A DNA stretch of 64,000 bases, taken from assembly GCA_964559865.1 (NCBI GenBank), contig CAZLJD010000007.1, positions 1 to 64,000 on the forward strand, given 5' to 3'. Shown one piece after another: positions 1 through 8,434 of the stretch; position 1 is the stretch's first letter; every line of letters starts with the position of its first letter. This DNA comes from JAGHAJ01 sp964559865 [NCBI: uncultured Synergistota bacterium] (GTDB lineage: Bacteria; Synergistota; JAGHAJ01). The notes below the pieces were generated by a model, which did not search any database, was not told where the DNA came from, and worked only from the letters and a program-made list of their open reading frames with translations. A program made the translations under genes and the position numbers.

Positions 1-31
1 AGGACGAGTTTTATAAAGCTTTCCTGATGAG

Positions 32-1167
32 ATGTTTCGGGTGCGTAGCAGGTATGGACTTTTGATTTTGCTGGTTGCAGTCTTTCTCTTTTATGTTTCC
101 CTTTCCTCTTACTACATGCGGATTTCTGATGGTGGATTTACGGCCTTTTTGCATGTGGGAGAGAGGTTTTACGACCCTGCGTACTTTCCTACGGGTACGC
201 GTGTGTGCCCCAACGAAGGGTATGATGGACAGTTTTACTGCTATGTTGCACTTGACCCTTTTATCCATGGTAAGCTTTACAGACAGATAGATTCACCTGC
301 TTATAGATACCAGCGGGTGCTTTATCCTCTGATCTCTGCATTGCTGAGCGTGGGTAGGAAGAAGTGGTTGCCCTTTATGATGTGGTTTGTTAATGTTATG
401 GCTGTTGTTGGCAGTACTTACTACATCTGAGGATTGCTCAGCGGTATGGATTTGAGTGTTGGTTTCTGATGGGTGGAATTTTTGCGTTGTCTGTTGGCCT
501 TATTATGAGTGTTTTGCGTGATTTAGCGGAACCTCTGGCTCTCTTTTTTCTGCTTGGTGCAGTCTATTACTGCATGGCAGAGAGGTTTTGGGTAGCTTCT
601 GTGTTTTTGTCGCTTGGCGCACTCACTAAAGAGTTGGGGGTTGTAGTTGCCGTAGCTATGTTTGGGTGGTGTGTTTGGGGCAGAAAAGAAAAAAGAGTAA
701 GGTGTGTGTCGTGTTTTTTGTTACCGATGTTTCTGTTTTCCCTTTGGTATTCGTACATTTGGAGTAAGTTAGGGGTTGTGCCTTATGCTCGAGGTAGGAT
801 GAACTTGGGCTTGCCGTTTAACTCGGTTGGTTTTATCCTCGAATATCTCTTTTATGGCAGGAGTGAGGCTACGAGGGTGGTGATGGCTTCTTTCTTTGCT
901 TCTTTCCTGCTTTCGATAATCTTTGGAGTCAGACTTTTGAGAAAGGGGCTTTCTTTCTCTCTAATACTTTTGCTGGTGTTTCTTGGCATTTCTGCACTTT
1001 TTACGCCTCTCATATGGGGAGCCATCTGGAGTTATCCGAGAGTGTTTCTGTATGTATATGCCTTGTTGTTTGTCGTGTATTTTGAGTATAGGGAGAAACT
1101 GTTTTTGCTCCCTATCGTGGGTATGACCTTGCTACCGCTGTTACCATTTTTGATTTTGCGTCTTTGA
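32..1167 (+). pseudogene. Frameshifted polytopic membrane protein (glycosyltransferase-like)
   Basis: Two adjacent reading frames, 32-430 and 469-1167, form one protein of about 378 residues once a single missing base is restored. Frame one ends in ...GSTYY(I) at the TGA at 428. The other frame, read upstream of its first ATG, gives LRIAQRYGFECWFLMGG without a stop from 427, so the two abut with no gap. The product has a signal-anchor, a conserved-looking GYDGQFYCYVALDP stretch, and then many hydrophobic segments including SVLRDLAEPLAL. This layout resembles integral membrane proteins near glycosyltransferase 39/mannosyltransferase-like families, but I cannot name the substrate. Upstream context is cut by the window edge. 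The break could be a real inactivating one-base deletion in the ATC codon near 425 or an assembly error. Confidence 0.6.
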
Positions 1168-1231
1168 TACCGTTTCTGCTCCGCTTCTACTCCACTCGTG
1201 TTGAAATCATTTTAACTTTTGTGTATATTAC

Positions 1232-1260
1232 TTGCCGTAGGGATTTGAATATGGTATTAT
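1232..1260 (+). promoter_or_regulatory. Promoter for the three-module secreted protein
   Basis: A TTGCCG -35 (1232-1237) and a TATTAT -10 (1255-1260) are separated by 17 bases. They sit about 35 bases upstream of the strong ribosome binding site AAAGGAGG at 1279-1286. Confidence 0.55.
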
Positions 1261-1295
1261 GTTAGTTAGACTTCCACAGAAAGGAGGTGAATGGT

Positions 1296-2717
1296 GTGAA
1301 AAAGGTTACCCTTTTTGTCTTGCTGTCTGCTCTCCTGGTGTCCGTCTTTTCCCTTGCTTTGTCCCCTACCGTTGAGGCAAGTAGTAGCTACCTGAGGCCA
1401 GTTTATGTTAAGGCCAAAGGTATAAGCAGGGAGGGTTGGTATTGGTTAACGCAGAATGGACACTATGCACGCTGGAAGTTTTACAAGAGTGGCTGGATAC
1501 CGAGTGGTTCGACAGTTGTGTTTGATCTCCTTGTGGCGGATACATTTCGTGATGGCAATTACAACACTACCATTAGAGTGGAGATATTTGACAGACATAA
1601 TCGCCTGCTCGAACAGGGAAACGTAACTCTCAGATATACAGGTTATTATTCGCATGGTAAGTACACATTAACTCACAGTTATCATAGGGGGCTTTATGTG
1701 GTGGTTAGGTGGCCCTCCTTAGATTACAAGGCGTTTGCCGTGAAGAGGACAGCCATCAAGCTTTATCTTTCTTCTTCTCCTCCCGGAGGTGGAGGTGGAC
1801 AAAATCTTCCTCCTTCCGGTGGTGGGTCAAATCTTCCGCAACCGAGCATGTATCTATCTTCTTTTGCTGCAAACGGGAGTTTCTGGAGCACCACGGGTAC
1901 AGGTTGGTACTGGCTTAGCAGGACTGGTAATTATGCACGCTGGGTGTTCCGGTATCCGGGTTCGAAGATAGGGATGCTTACCTTTACATTCCTCGTTACC
2001 AACCCTCGCACATTTGGAAGCGGCTATGACACGACCGTGAGGATCTACATATACGACAGGATGGGCTTTCTCGTAGAAGATAGTTATGTGAGGCTCACCA
2101 ATCACAATAGGCGGCATTCTTACAACACTTTTGGTAGTGGATATACCGCTACTGGGCGCTACTACATGAGGAACATGTACAGAGACGGCTTTACGGTTAT
2201 GGTAACCTGGCCATCTGTCAACGGCTACTACTTTGCCGTTAGCAGGGGTAGTGTAAAGTTTGCTGAGAGGACGGGTGGCATAATACCTCCAAGTAGAGAA
2301 AGAAGGCGTGTTGTTCTTAGGCCATCTTCGTTTAGCGTAAGGGGAGATTACATAAGAGGCTGGTATTGGATAAGGCGGAGTGGTCAGTGGGCAAGGTGGT
2401 GGTTTAGATTTAGTGGCTGGAGGCTTTTGAGCGGTGCAAGGTTAAACATGAGATTTCTGGTTACTAATACATACAATGGGGGAAGTGGTTACAGCACATC
2501 CGTGAAGATTATGGCTTACGATAGTTATGGCAGGTATAAGGGTAGTGCCTATGTGCGTTTGCGCAATCGGGGAGGATACAGAGCAGAGGGTTCCTACAGA
2601 TTCAGAAAGTCTTACTATAGTGGTATGTATTTACTTGTGAAGTGGCCTTCGATTAATCGTTATCATTTTGCAGTGACGAGGAGTTCTCTCTCGATTTCGG
2701 GATGGTTGGTGAAGTAA
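1296..2717 (+). CDS. Secreted protein with three tandem aromatic/basic modules
   Basis: A 473-residue exported protein that I do not recognise. GTG 1296 is preferred over the in-frame GTG 1287 because the ribosome binding site AAAGGAGG ends at 1286, 9 bases before it. The N-terminus is a signal peptide ending near TVEA. The mature part holds three copies of a module of about 110-120 residues. Each has GWYW..., an ARW or ARWW-F core, a S/T-T-x-(V/I)-x-I segment, a tyrosine/glycine-rich hairpin, and a closing WPS...(F)AV motif. Copies one and two are joined by a Gly/Pro-rich linker (about residues 165-185) and copies two and three by a PPSRERRR segment. The pattern suggests beta-sandwich modules, possibly for carbohydrate or surface binding, which is inference. 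It is a single-gene unit with its own promoter and terminator. Confidence 0.85.
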   Translation: MKKVTLFVLLSALLVSVFSLALSPTVEASSSYLRPVYVKAKGISREGWYWLTQNGHYARWKFYKSGWIPSGSTVVFDLLVADTFRDGNYNTTIRVEIFDRHNRLLEQGNVTLRYTGYYSHGKYTLTHSYHRGLYVVVRWPSLDYKAFAVKRTAIKLYLSSSPPGGGGGQNLPPSGGGSNLPQPSMYLSSFAANGSFWSTTGTGWYWLSRTGNYARWVFRYPGSKIGMLTFTFLVTNPRTFGSGYDTTVRIYIYDRMGFLVEDSYVRLTNHNRRHSYNTFGSGYTATGRYYMRNMYRDGFTVMVTWPSVNGYYFAVSRGSVKFAERTGGIIPPSRERRRVVLRPSSFSVRGDYIRGWYWIRRSGQWARWWFRFSGWRLLSGARLNMRFLVTNTYNGGSGYSTSVKIMAYDSYGRYKGSAYVRLRNRGGYRAEGSYRFRKSYYSGMYLLVKWPSINRYHFAVTRSSLSISGWLVK

Positions 2718-2724
2718 CATTATC

Positions 2725-2755
2725 AGGGGTGGGGTTATCCTGCCCCTTTCTTTTT
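2725..2755 (+). terminator. Rho-independent terminator
   Basis: GGGGTGGG pairs with CCTGCCCC (two wobble pairs) around a short loop, and TTTCTTTTT follows. It lies 8 bases past the stop of the three-module gene and overlaps the 3' end of the converging endonuclease V gene. Confidence 0.65.
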
Positions 2756-3424
2756 GCATCTGTCTGCAAGTTTATGTGCGTGCCTCAGGGGTTCAGGATT
2801 TCTGTACTTTGTACATGTCATAAGGACTATCTCTTTGGCACTTTCTATGTCGATTAGGTGTCCTGGAGACATAAAAATGGGTTTTACTTCTCTTCTCGTG
2901 CGCAGCACTATCCCGATGACCTTCCCGCTGTTTGACTTAATAGGGGTATAGCTGCCTTTTTGAACGGGTGGATCTTCGTAATGACCATATAGGTGTGATT
3001 TTGCACATCCGATAGTTGGTATGTTGACTATAAGTCCCCAATGGCTGGCAAGTCCTATACCTCGTGGATGTGCGATACCTGCTCCATCTATGAGCCACAC
3101 ATCCGGTTTGTGCTTTAACCTTTTCGCTGCTTCTACCATTGGGGGGATCTCTCTAAAAGATAGTAGTCCCGGGATGTATGGAAACGGTATCTGTGTATAA
3201 CCACACACCTCTTCTACCACACTCAGAGACGGGAATGTCATTACGACGATGGAAGCTATTGCTGTGTCTTTTTGCCTGTCGTAGGCGAGATCGCTTCCTG
3301 CTATGAGTTTTACGGAGTCAGCGTGCACTTTTCGTGATGTATCTATCTTCTGCTGGAGCGTCTTTTGAACCTTTATTGCCTCTGATGGCGAAAGGTCGAA
3401 CCTGTGAGGGATGGTTATGTGCAA
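2735..3424 (-). CDS. nfi: Endonuclease V
   Basis: A 229-residue deoxyinosine 3'-endonuclease of base-deamination repair, cleaving at the second phosphodiester 3' of hypoxanthine. Family motifs are all visible: AGSDLAY with catalytic Asp45, the PYIPGLLSFRE block with Glu92, and LIDGAGIAHPRG with Asp113, followed by the GLASHWG segment. The start is a TTG preceded by AAGGAGAG at a spacing of 6. It lies 48 bases downstream of rplL on the same strand, so it may be read through from the ribosomal protein operon. Deamination repair is useful at high temperature. The position right after rplL, where rpoB usually sits, is odd. Confidence 0.93.
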   Translation of the reverse strand: MHITIPHRFDLSPSEAIKVQKTLQQKIDTSRKVHADSVKLIAGSDLAYDRQKDTAIASIVVMTFPSLSVVEEVCGYTQIPFPYIPGLLSFREIPPMVEAAKRLKHKPDVWLIDGAGIAHPRGIGLASHWGLIVNIPTIGCAKSHLYGHYEDPPVQKGSYTPIKSNSGKVIGIVLRTRREVKPIFMSPGHLIDIESAKEIVLMTCTKYRNPEPLRHAHKLADRCKKKGAG

Positions 3425-3442
3425 TTTGTCTCTCCTTGGGTA

Positions 3443-3463
3443 GGGGAAGCAAGATGCTTCCCC
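3443..3463 (-). promoter_or_regulatory. Hairpin between rplL and nfi
   Basis: A perfect 9-base stem (GGGGAAGCA/TGCTTCCCC) with a 3-base loop lies in the rplL-nfi gap. No T-run follows on the minus strand, so it is more likely an mRNA processing or stability element, or a weak attenuator, than a full terminator. Confidence 0.45.
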
Positions 3464-3472
3464 CGTAAATTA

Positions 3473-3853
3473 TTATTCGATTTCGATGGTTGCACCGACT
3501 TCTTCGAACTGCTTTTTGATCTTTTCTGCCTCTTCCTTGGACACGCCCTCTTTTACGGTAGCAGGTGCCTTTTCAACCAGCTCTTTTGCTTCCTTTAGGC
3601 CAAGGTCTGTTACCTGTCTTACTACCTTTATTACCTGAATTTTCTTGTCTCCCACCGACTTCAGCACCACATTGAACTCTGTTTTCTCCTCTTCCTTTGG
3701 TGCCTCTGCTGCTCCGGCTGCTGCCGCAACGCCTGCCACTGCCACGGGCGTTGCTGCACTCACTCCAAACTCCTCTTCCAGAGCTTTCACGAGTTCAGCA
3801 AGCTCCATTACTGTCATGTTCTTGATTGCATCAATGAATTCTTCCTTTGTCAT
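3473..3853 (-). CDS. rplL: 50S ribosomal protein L7/L12
   Basis: A 126-residue stalk protein that recruits translational GTPases to the ribosome. The N-terminal dimerisation helix is [21 protein letters not shown]. It is followed by an Ala/Gly/Pro-rich hinge (about residues 38-55) and the C-terminal factor-binding domain with [27 protein letters not shown] and a C-terminal [10 protein letters not shown]. Length and domain order are normal. It is the last ribosomal gene of the secE-nusG-rplKAJL run, 27 bases after rplJ. No rpoB follows. Confidence 0.98.
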   Translation of the reverse strand: MTKEEFIDAIKNMTVMELAELVKALEEEFGVSAATPVAVAGVAAAAGAAEAPKEEEKTEFNVVLKSVGDKKIQVIKVVRQVTDLGLKEAKELVEKAPATVKEGVSKEEAEKIKKQFEEVGATIEIE

Positions 3854-3880
3854 TGTCTATCTCCCCCTTGTTTTGTTTTT

Positions 3881-4405
3881 CTAAGAGGCTTTCTCTTTTG
3901 CCTCTTTTATCTGATTGAGAGCCACGACGAGCCCTCTTATCGTTCCACTCAGCACCGTAACAAGTCCCCGTGTAGGTGCTTGTAGCGTGCCGAGTAGCTG
4001 TGCCAGGAGCACCTCTCTTGACGGCAGTTTGGAGAGGGCTTCTATCTGGTTTTCTTCCACTATTCTGCCTTCTACTATTCCTCCTTTGACTGCAGGGAGG
4101 TTTCTCTCTTTGTCAAAGTTTAGTACCGCTTTTAATACGCTTCCGGGGTCATCTTTTGCTATGATAATGGCAGTTGGACCCTTTAAAAACCTCTTCGTAT
4201 CCTGCATTCCAAGGTTGGAAAGTGCTATGTGAGTAAGGGTGTTCTTCACTACCGTGAATGTTGCTCCCTTTTCCCTGAGCTGCCTTTTGAGAGTTTGCAG
4301 TTCGTTTACCCTCATACCCTTGTAGTCAGCAAAGAAAATGTAAGGCACATCTTTTAGTATTTCTTGAAGCCTTTTTACGGTTTCCACCTTCTTTGGATTT
4401 GGCAT
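3881..4405 (-). CDS. rplJ: 50S ribosomal protein L10
   Basis: A 174-residue base of the L7/L12 stalk. It starts MPNPKKVETVK and contains the L10 features FFADYKGM, LRVNELQTLKRQLR-like helix and VVKNTLTHIAL, and a long C-terminal helix (LNQIKEAKEK) that anchors L7/L12 dimers. It is preceded by a leader of about 150 bases with a hairpin and T-run, the usual place for L10-L12 autoregulation. Confidence 0.98.
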   Translation of the reverse strand: MPNPKKVETVKRLQEILKDVPYIFFADYKGMRVNELQTLKRQLREKGATFTVVKNTLTHIALSNLGMQDTKRFLKGPTAIIIAKDDPGSVLKAVLNFDKERNLPAVKGGIVEGRIVEENQIEALSKLPSREVLLAQLLGTLQAPTRGLVTVLSGTIRGLVVALNQIKEAKEKAS

Positions 4406-4555
4406 CGATTCACCCCCTTATCGCAAAAAATAAGCACACCCGTCCGACATATCAAGGGTGTGCTTATCCTCTTGATGATCCCTTTTATATGCCTGGACAG
4501 GATATTAAGCACGCAGGTGTCGTGCACCTGTCGTCTCTGGCTTTCCGTATTCGGT
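4406..4555 (-). promoter_or_regulatory. L10 leader with attenuator-like hairpin
   Basis: This is the space between rplA and rplJ on the minus strand. A perfect 12-base inverted repeat (ATAAGCACACCC at 4430-4441, GGGTGTGCTTAT at 4456-4467) is followed on the minus strand by TTTTTT, which is a typical intrinsic terminator, and then by GATAAGGGGGTGA before the rplJ ATG. A second small stem (CAGGTG/CACCTG) lies upstream around 4506-4521. L10 leaders in other bacteria bind the L10(L12) complex to control rplJL. Here the terminator suggests transcription attenuation, which would raise or lower L10/L12 relative to L11/L1. Confidence 0.7.
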
Positions 4556-5257
4556 TTATGCAAGTTCTTTCAGTGTTTTTGATATATCTACCTTCACCCC
4601 CGGACCCATCGTGGGTGCTACGGTAATGGACTGGACGTACTGCCCCTTTGCACCTGAAGGTTTTGCCTTCAGTATAGCGGACAGCATTGCCGAAATGTTT
4701 TCTATGAGCGCCTCATTGCTAAAGGATTTTTTACCCACTGCGGTGTGTATTATCCCTGTTTTGTCCACTTTGAAATCTACCTTTCCTCTCTTTATCTCCT
4801 TCACTACATTTGCTACATCGAAGGTTACTGTCCCCGTTTTTGGGCTTGGCATTAACCCCCTCGGACCCAGTATCCTTCCCAGCTTACCTACCACCCTCAT
4901 CATGTCGGGTGTTGCTACGGTAGCGTCGAAGTCCAACCATCCCTGTTGAATCTTTGCTGCAAGGTCTTCTCCCCCTACATAATCTGCTCCTGCGTCCAGT
5001 GCTTCTTTCTCCTTTTCCCCTGCTGCAAATACGAGCACCTTTTTCTCCTTACCAGTGCCGTGTGGTAGGGTAACCGAACCTCTGACCTGCTGGTCTGCAT
5101 ATTTTGGGTCCACTCCGAGTTTGACTGCGAGTTCAATGCTCTCGTCAAACTTCGCAGTTGCAATCTTCTTAACGATTTCTACTGCCTCTTGAAGAGGATA
5201 TGCACTGTTTTTGTCGTACGACTGCAATGCCTGTAAGTATCTCTTTCCTCTTTTCAC
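4556..5257 (-). CDS. rplA: 50S ribosomal protein L1
   Basis: A 233-residue L1 stalk protein. It begins [10 protein letters not shown] (GTG start with GGAGGGATAGAT ahead) and carries the L1 signatures [46 protein letters not shown] and [10 protein letters not shown]. Length is typical. L1 represses the L11-L1 unit in other bacteria by binding its own mRNA. It lies 51 bases after rplK. Confidence 0.98.
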   Translation of the reverse strand: MKRGKRYLQALQSYDKNSAYPLQEAVEIVKKIATAKFDESIELAVKLGVDPKYADQQVRGSVTLPHGTGKEKKVLVFAAGEKEKEALDAGADYVGGEDLAAKIQQGWLDFDATVATPDMMRVVGKLGRILGPRGLMPSPKTGTVTFDVANVVKEIKRGKVDFKVDKTGIIHTAVGKKSFSNEALIENISAMLSAILKAKPSGAKGQYVQSITVAPTMGPGVKVDISKTLKELA

Positions 5258-5308
5258 ATCTATCCCTCCTTGTGGTATTAGCGAAGGTTTAACCCTTCTC
5301 CCACGATT

Positions 5309-5737
5309 TTAGCCCTCTACGATTTCTATACCCATACTCCTTGCCGTTCCCTCTATTATCTTCATTGCACCTTCTATGTCGTTTGCGTTGAGGTCCTGCA
5401 TCTTTATCTCTGCTATCTCTTTTATCTTGCTTCTCGGTATCTTTGCTACCTTTTGTTTGTTGGGCACGCCTGAGCCCTTTTCCAGACCTGCTGCTTTCTT
5501 CAGCAGGAACGATGCAGGTGGTGTCTTGAGTACGAAGGAGAAGCTCCTGTCCGTATAGACTGTTAGTTCCACCGGTATCAGCATGTCCCCTTTGTTTGCC
5601 GTGGCAGCGTTAAAGCTTTTGCAGAACTCCATGATGTTTACGCCGTGCTGTCCCAATGCAGGGCCTACTGGTGGTGCAGGTGTTGCTTTACCTGCAGGTA
5701 TCTGTAGCTTTATAACGGTTTTAACTTTCTTAGCCAA
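5309..5737 (-). CDS. rplK: 50S ribosomal protein L11
   Basis: A 142-residue protein of the GTPase-associated centre. It contains [32 protein letters not shown], here recognised by its [10 protein letters not shown] core, the KTPPAS thiostrepton-region segment, and the C-terminal rRNA-binding domain ending [10 protein letters not shown]. Length is normal. It is separated from nusG by only 13 bases. Confidence 0.98.
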   Translation of the reverse strand: MAKKVKTVIKLQIPAGKATPAPPVGPALGQHGVNIMEFCKSFNAATANKGDMLIPVELTVYTDRSFSFVLKTPPASFLLKKAAGLEKGSGVPNKQKVAKIPRSKIKEIAEIKMQDLNANDIEGAMKIIEGTARSMGIEIVEG

Positions 5738-5750
5738 AGCCTTACCCCCT

Positions 5751-6284
5751 TTATAACTTTTCTATTTGTAAGAAGTCCAGTTCAACGGGTGTCTCCCTAC
5801 CAAACATGCTTACGGTTACCCTTACCTTACCCTTGTCGTGCATAACGAGGTCCACTTTCCCCGTTATGTCTTTAAACGGCCCATCTATGATTCTAACGCT
5901 TTCACCGACCTCTACATCTATTCTGACGCCTGCTTTGTCTCCCATTCCCATACGGATAAGCAGGTTTTTAACCTCTTCGTCACTCAACGGCACGGGTTTT
6001 GTGCCTGTTCCTGCAAAACCCATAACCCCGGGAGTGTACCTTACGAGATTCCACGAATTGTCGTCCATTATCATCTCTACCAGGATATATCCCGGGAATA
6101 TTTTTCGTTTCAGTATCTTTCTCTTGCCGTTTTTCATGGTTATGCGAGTTTCCGTAGGCACGATTATCTGGAATATCTTATCCTCCATCTTCATAGAGCT
6201 TATCCTTTGCTCAATGTTTGCTTTGACCTTATTCTCATAACCAGAATAGGTGTGAACTACATACCACTTTTTCTCTTTTTCCAT
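5751..6284 (-). CDS. nusG: Transcription termination/antitermination factor NusG
   Basis: A 177-residue RNA polymerase-associated elongation factor. The N-terminal NGN domain has [15 protein letters not shown] and the FPGYILVEM stretch. The C-terminal KOW domain has [16 protein letters not shown] and [14 protein letters not shown]. It couples transcription to Rho or to ribosomal S10. It lies 13 bases after secE. Confidence 0.98.
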   Translation of the reverse strand: MEKEKKWYVVHTYSGYENKVKANIEQRISSMKMEDKIFQIIVPTETRITMKNGKRKILKRKIFPGYILVEMIMDDNSWNLVRYTPGVMGFAGTGTKPVPLSDEEVKNLLIRMGMGDKAGVRIDVEVGESVRIIDGPFKDITGKVDLVMHDKGKVRVTVSMFGRETPVELDFLQIEKL

Positions 6285-6297
6285 TTTAAACCACTCT

Positions 6298-6489
6298 TTA
6301 TCTCAGGAATGTTGCAGATATCTTTGCTAATATCAAGTCGAGTATTCCGAGGTACACGGCCGAGATGAGTATCACCGTTATAACTATCAGCGTAGAGTAC
6401 ATTATTTGCTTTTTCGTTGGCCATGTCACCTTTTTGAGCTCGGCTCTTGCTTCTTTAATGAAGCTCCACATTGCCCTTAATTTTCTCAT
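6298..6489 (-). CDS. secE: Protein translocase subunit SecE
   Basis: A 63-residue single-spanning SecYEG subunit. The conserved amphipathic region EARAELKKVTWPTKKQ is followed by one transmembrane helix (LIVITVILISAVYLGI). The longer frame starts at 6555, but ATG 6489 gives a normal SecE length, has a GGGGG tract 7 bases upstream, and lies downstream of the predicted promoter at 6526-6555, which the longer frame would overlap. rpmG and tRNA-Trp, often upstream of secE, are absent. Confidence 0.95.
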   Translation of the reverse strand: MRKLRAMWSFIKEARAELKKVTWPTKKQIMYSTLIVITVILISAVYLGILDLILAKISATFLR

Positions 6490-6525
6490 GGAAAAAACCC
6501 CCATTACCTTTTTAACACAGAGGAA

Positions 6526-6555
6526 AGTATAACATCTATTTTTGTGCTTTGTCAA
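6526..6555 (-). promoter_or_regulatory. Promoter of secE-nusG-rplKAJL
   Basis: On the minus strand, TTGACA (6555-6550) and TATACT (6531-6526) are 18 bases apart. Transcription would start near 6519, about 30 bases before secE. Confidence 0.75.
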
Positions 6556-6633
6556 GGATTTTTATTTGTGAGGGGCAGGAACTTTGCCCGTTCTGAAGAA
6601 ATTAAGGCGTACAGAGAGGGGTAGGTTTTCAGT

Positions 6634-6678
6634 CAATTGATTTAACCACTTGATTTAATCAATCAATTGTATTATAAT
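6634..6678 (+). promoter_or_regulatory. Promoter and palindromic operator of the cecR-like operon
   Basis: TTGATT (6650-6655) and TATAAT (6673-6678) have an ideal 17-base spacing. The region is built of nested repeats: an outer perfect inverted repeat CAATTGATT (6634-6642) / AATCAATTG (6661-6669), an inner palindrome TTGATT-T-AATCAA (6650-6662) that covers the -35 box, and a direct repeat TTGATTTAA (6637-6645, 6650-6658). This is the expected form for a TetR-family operator, so the regulator encoded just downstream probably represses its own operon. Confidence 0.75.
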
Positions 6679-6711
6679 ACCTGAAAGGCTGATTCTGGGA
6701 GGGGAGATGTG

Positions 6712-7383
6712 ATGACTGTGAGGGATCGAAGGGGTAAAAGGACTGTTGAGCAGATGTTGGCCTCTGGGGTTGAAGTATTCGCACGACTGGGTCCGGATGG
6801 GGTAAGCACGAGAGAGCTTGCAAGGGCAGCTGGCGTAAATGTTGCTGCGATACAGTACTACTTTGGTGGAAAGGAGGGTTACTACATCGCAGTTGTTGAG
6901 CACTTGATTGAAAAACTGAGTAAACCACTCCTTGACACCATTAGAAGTATTTCACGGCAGGTGGAGAATTTGACAGTTACGCCAGAAGATGCACTTGGTA
7001 TGCTTTATCAAACCGTGCAGGTTATGGTACGGAGGTTGCTGTCGACACCGGAGACCCGCTTTTTTGCGAGTATCTCTGTGCGAGAGCACCTTAACCCCAC
7101 GCCGGCGTATGATGTCATATACGATGCCCTCTCTGGGATACACATTGCTTTGTCGAAGCTCGTTGCCCGTGTCGTAGGCGTTCCACCAGACTCCCTTGAA
7201 GCTGTAGTTCGAGCGCACGCTATTGTTGGGGAGATACTAATGTTTAGGCTGGGGGAAATGACACTCTGCCGTCGGCTTGGGTGGAAGACGATCTCAAATG
7301 ATGAGGTAGAGAAGATCGCAAAGATTGTTGCAGATATGGCTTGCTCGAGCCTTGGATTTGATATGCACGGTAAAAGGAGATGA
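6712..7383 (+). CDS. TetR-family repressor, CecR-like
   Basis: A 223-residue regulator. The N-terminal helix-turn-helix reads GVSTRELARAAGVNVAAIQYYFGGKEGYY. The C-terminal part with RFFASISVREHLNPTPAYD resembles the CecR (YbiH, DUF1956) ligand domain. ATG 6712 is chosen over GTG 6709 because GGGAGGGGAG lies just upstream. It is the first gene of a five-gene operon whose order (regulator, HlyD-like adaptor, double-ABC ATPase, two permeases) matches cecR-ybhGFSR of E. coli, so it is expected to sense a compound exported by that system. The palindromes over its promoter are the likely target. Confidence 0.85.
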   Translation: MTVRDRRGKRTVEQMLASGVEVFARLGPDGVSTRELARAAGVNVAAIQYYFGGKEGYYIAVVEHLIEKLSKPLLDTIRSISRQVENLTVTPEDALGMLYQTVQVMVRRLLSTPETRFFASISVREHLNPTPAYDVIYDALSGIHIALSKLVARVVGVPPDSLEAVVRAHAIVGEILMFRLGEMTLCRRLGWKTISNDEVEKIAKIVADMACSSLGFDMHGKRR

Positions 7384-7388
7384 TGCTG

Positions 7389-8432
7389 ATGAAAAGGCGA
7401 GGTAAGGTATTTTTGATTGTACTCTTGGCAGTTGTAGGGCTTTCTGCGTTGAGTCTGTGGTTAATAGCTGAGGGTAGGTTTCCCATAAAAAGAATATCTA
7501 AGATTATACAGCCCTATATAAGTAAAACTCCGAAGAACCTCCTTGAGCTTCAGGGGAATGTGGAAGTAAGAGAGGTGAGGCTTGGATTTAGAGTTGCAGG
7601 GCGGATTTCCCACATGTATGTGAAGGAGGGAGATAGGGTTTCACCTGGGAAACTGCTGGCTGAGATTGAGCCGAGTTACTTTAAGGATGCGGTGAAACGG
7701 GCGGAGGCAGTTCTGAAGTTGCGTATGTATCAGCTTCTTAAGTTAAAGAATGGTGTGAGGCCTGAGGAGATAAAGAGGGCAAAGGCAAATACCAGAATGG
7801 CATGGGTAACGTATGAAAATGCAAAGAAGAGGTTCTTGAGGGCAAAGAGGCTCATATCTAAGGGTATAATTTCGCGGCAGGACTTTGACAACATAAAGGC
7901 AGCTTTCAGAGAGGCAGAGGCACGCCTTAGATCGGCTGAGGCTACTCAGAGGCTCGTTGAACTTGGCCCTCGTAAGGAGGACATAGAGATGGCGCAGGCA
8001 TCTGTGGAAGAGGCAAAAGCGATGCTGGCTGAAGCACGGCAGAAGCTGATGGATACAAAACTCTATTCGCCAGTGAAGGGCGTGATCCAGACGCGGATCC
8101 ACGAAGTAGGAGACTTTGTTGGAGTTGGCGTTCCTGTGTACATCATAAGTATAGACAATCCTGCGTGGATAAGAGCCTATGTGAATGAGGTTCAGCTGGG
8201 AAGCATATATCCGGGCATGAAGGTTACCGTGCTTACGGATGCTGGTAAGAAGTTTGTTGGTCAGATAGGATTTATATCGCCTGTGGCAGAGTTTACCCCT
8301 AAGACGGTTCAAACGAAAGATACGAGGACAGACCTTGTGTACAGAATTCGGATAGTGGTGAACAACTCAAAGGGTGGATTGCGACAGGGTATGCCCGTTT
8401 CCATTATTATAAGGTTGAAGGGTGAGAAGTAG
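7389..8432 (+). CDS. HlyD-family membrane adaptor, YbhG-like
   Basis: A 347-residue periplasmic adaptor with one N-terminal anchor (VFLIVLLAVVGLSALSLWLIA). The two halves of the lipoyl domain are LQGNVEVREVRLGFRVAGRI and LYSPVKGVIQTRIHEVGDFV, and between them is a long helical hairpin rich in Ala/Glu/Arg. The beta-barrel segment follows. ATG 7389 is preferred to ATG 7380 because AAAGGAG at 7373-7379 is then 9 bases away; the 7380 start would overlap the regulator stop. It would link the ABC permeases below to an outer membrane channel. Confidence 0.88.
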   Translation: MKRRGKVFLIVLLAVVGLSALSLWLIAEGRFPIKRISKIIQPYISKTPKNLLELQGNVEVREVRLGFRVAGRISHMYVKEGDRVSPGKLLAEIEPSYFKDAVKRAEAVLKLRMYQLLKLKNGVRPEEIKRAKANTRMAWVTYENAKKRFLRAKRLISKGIISRQDFDNIKAAFREAEARLRSAEATQRLVELGPRKEDIEMAQASVEEAKAMLAEARQKLMDTKLYSPVKGVIQTRIHEVGDFVGVGVPVYIISIDNPAWIRAYVNEVQLGSIYPGMKVTVLTDAGKKFVGQIGFISPVAEFTPKTVQTKDTRTDLVYRIRIVVNNSKGGLRQGMPVSIIIRLKGEK

Positions 8433-8434
8433 AG

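Noticed and set aside
1-31. End of a gene upstream of the frameshifted membrane protein
   Set aside because: Two frames stop within the first 27 bases, but with fewer than ten codons nothing can be recognised.
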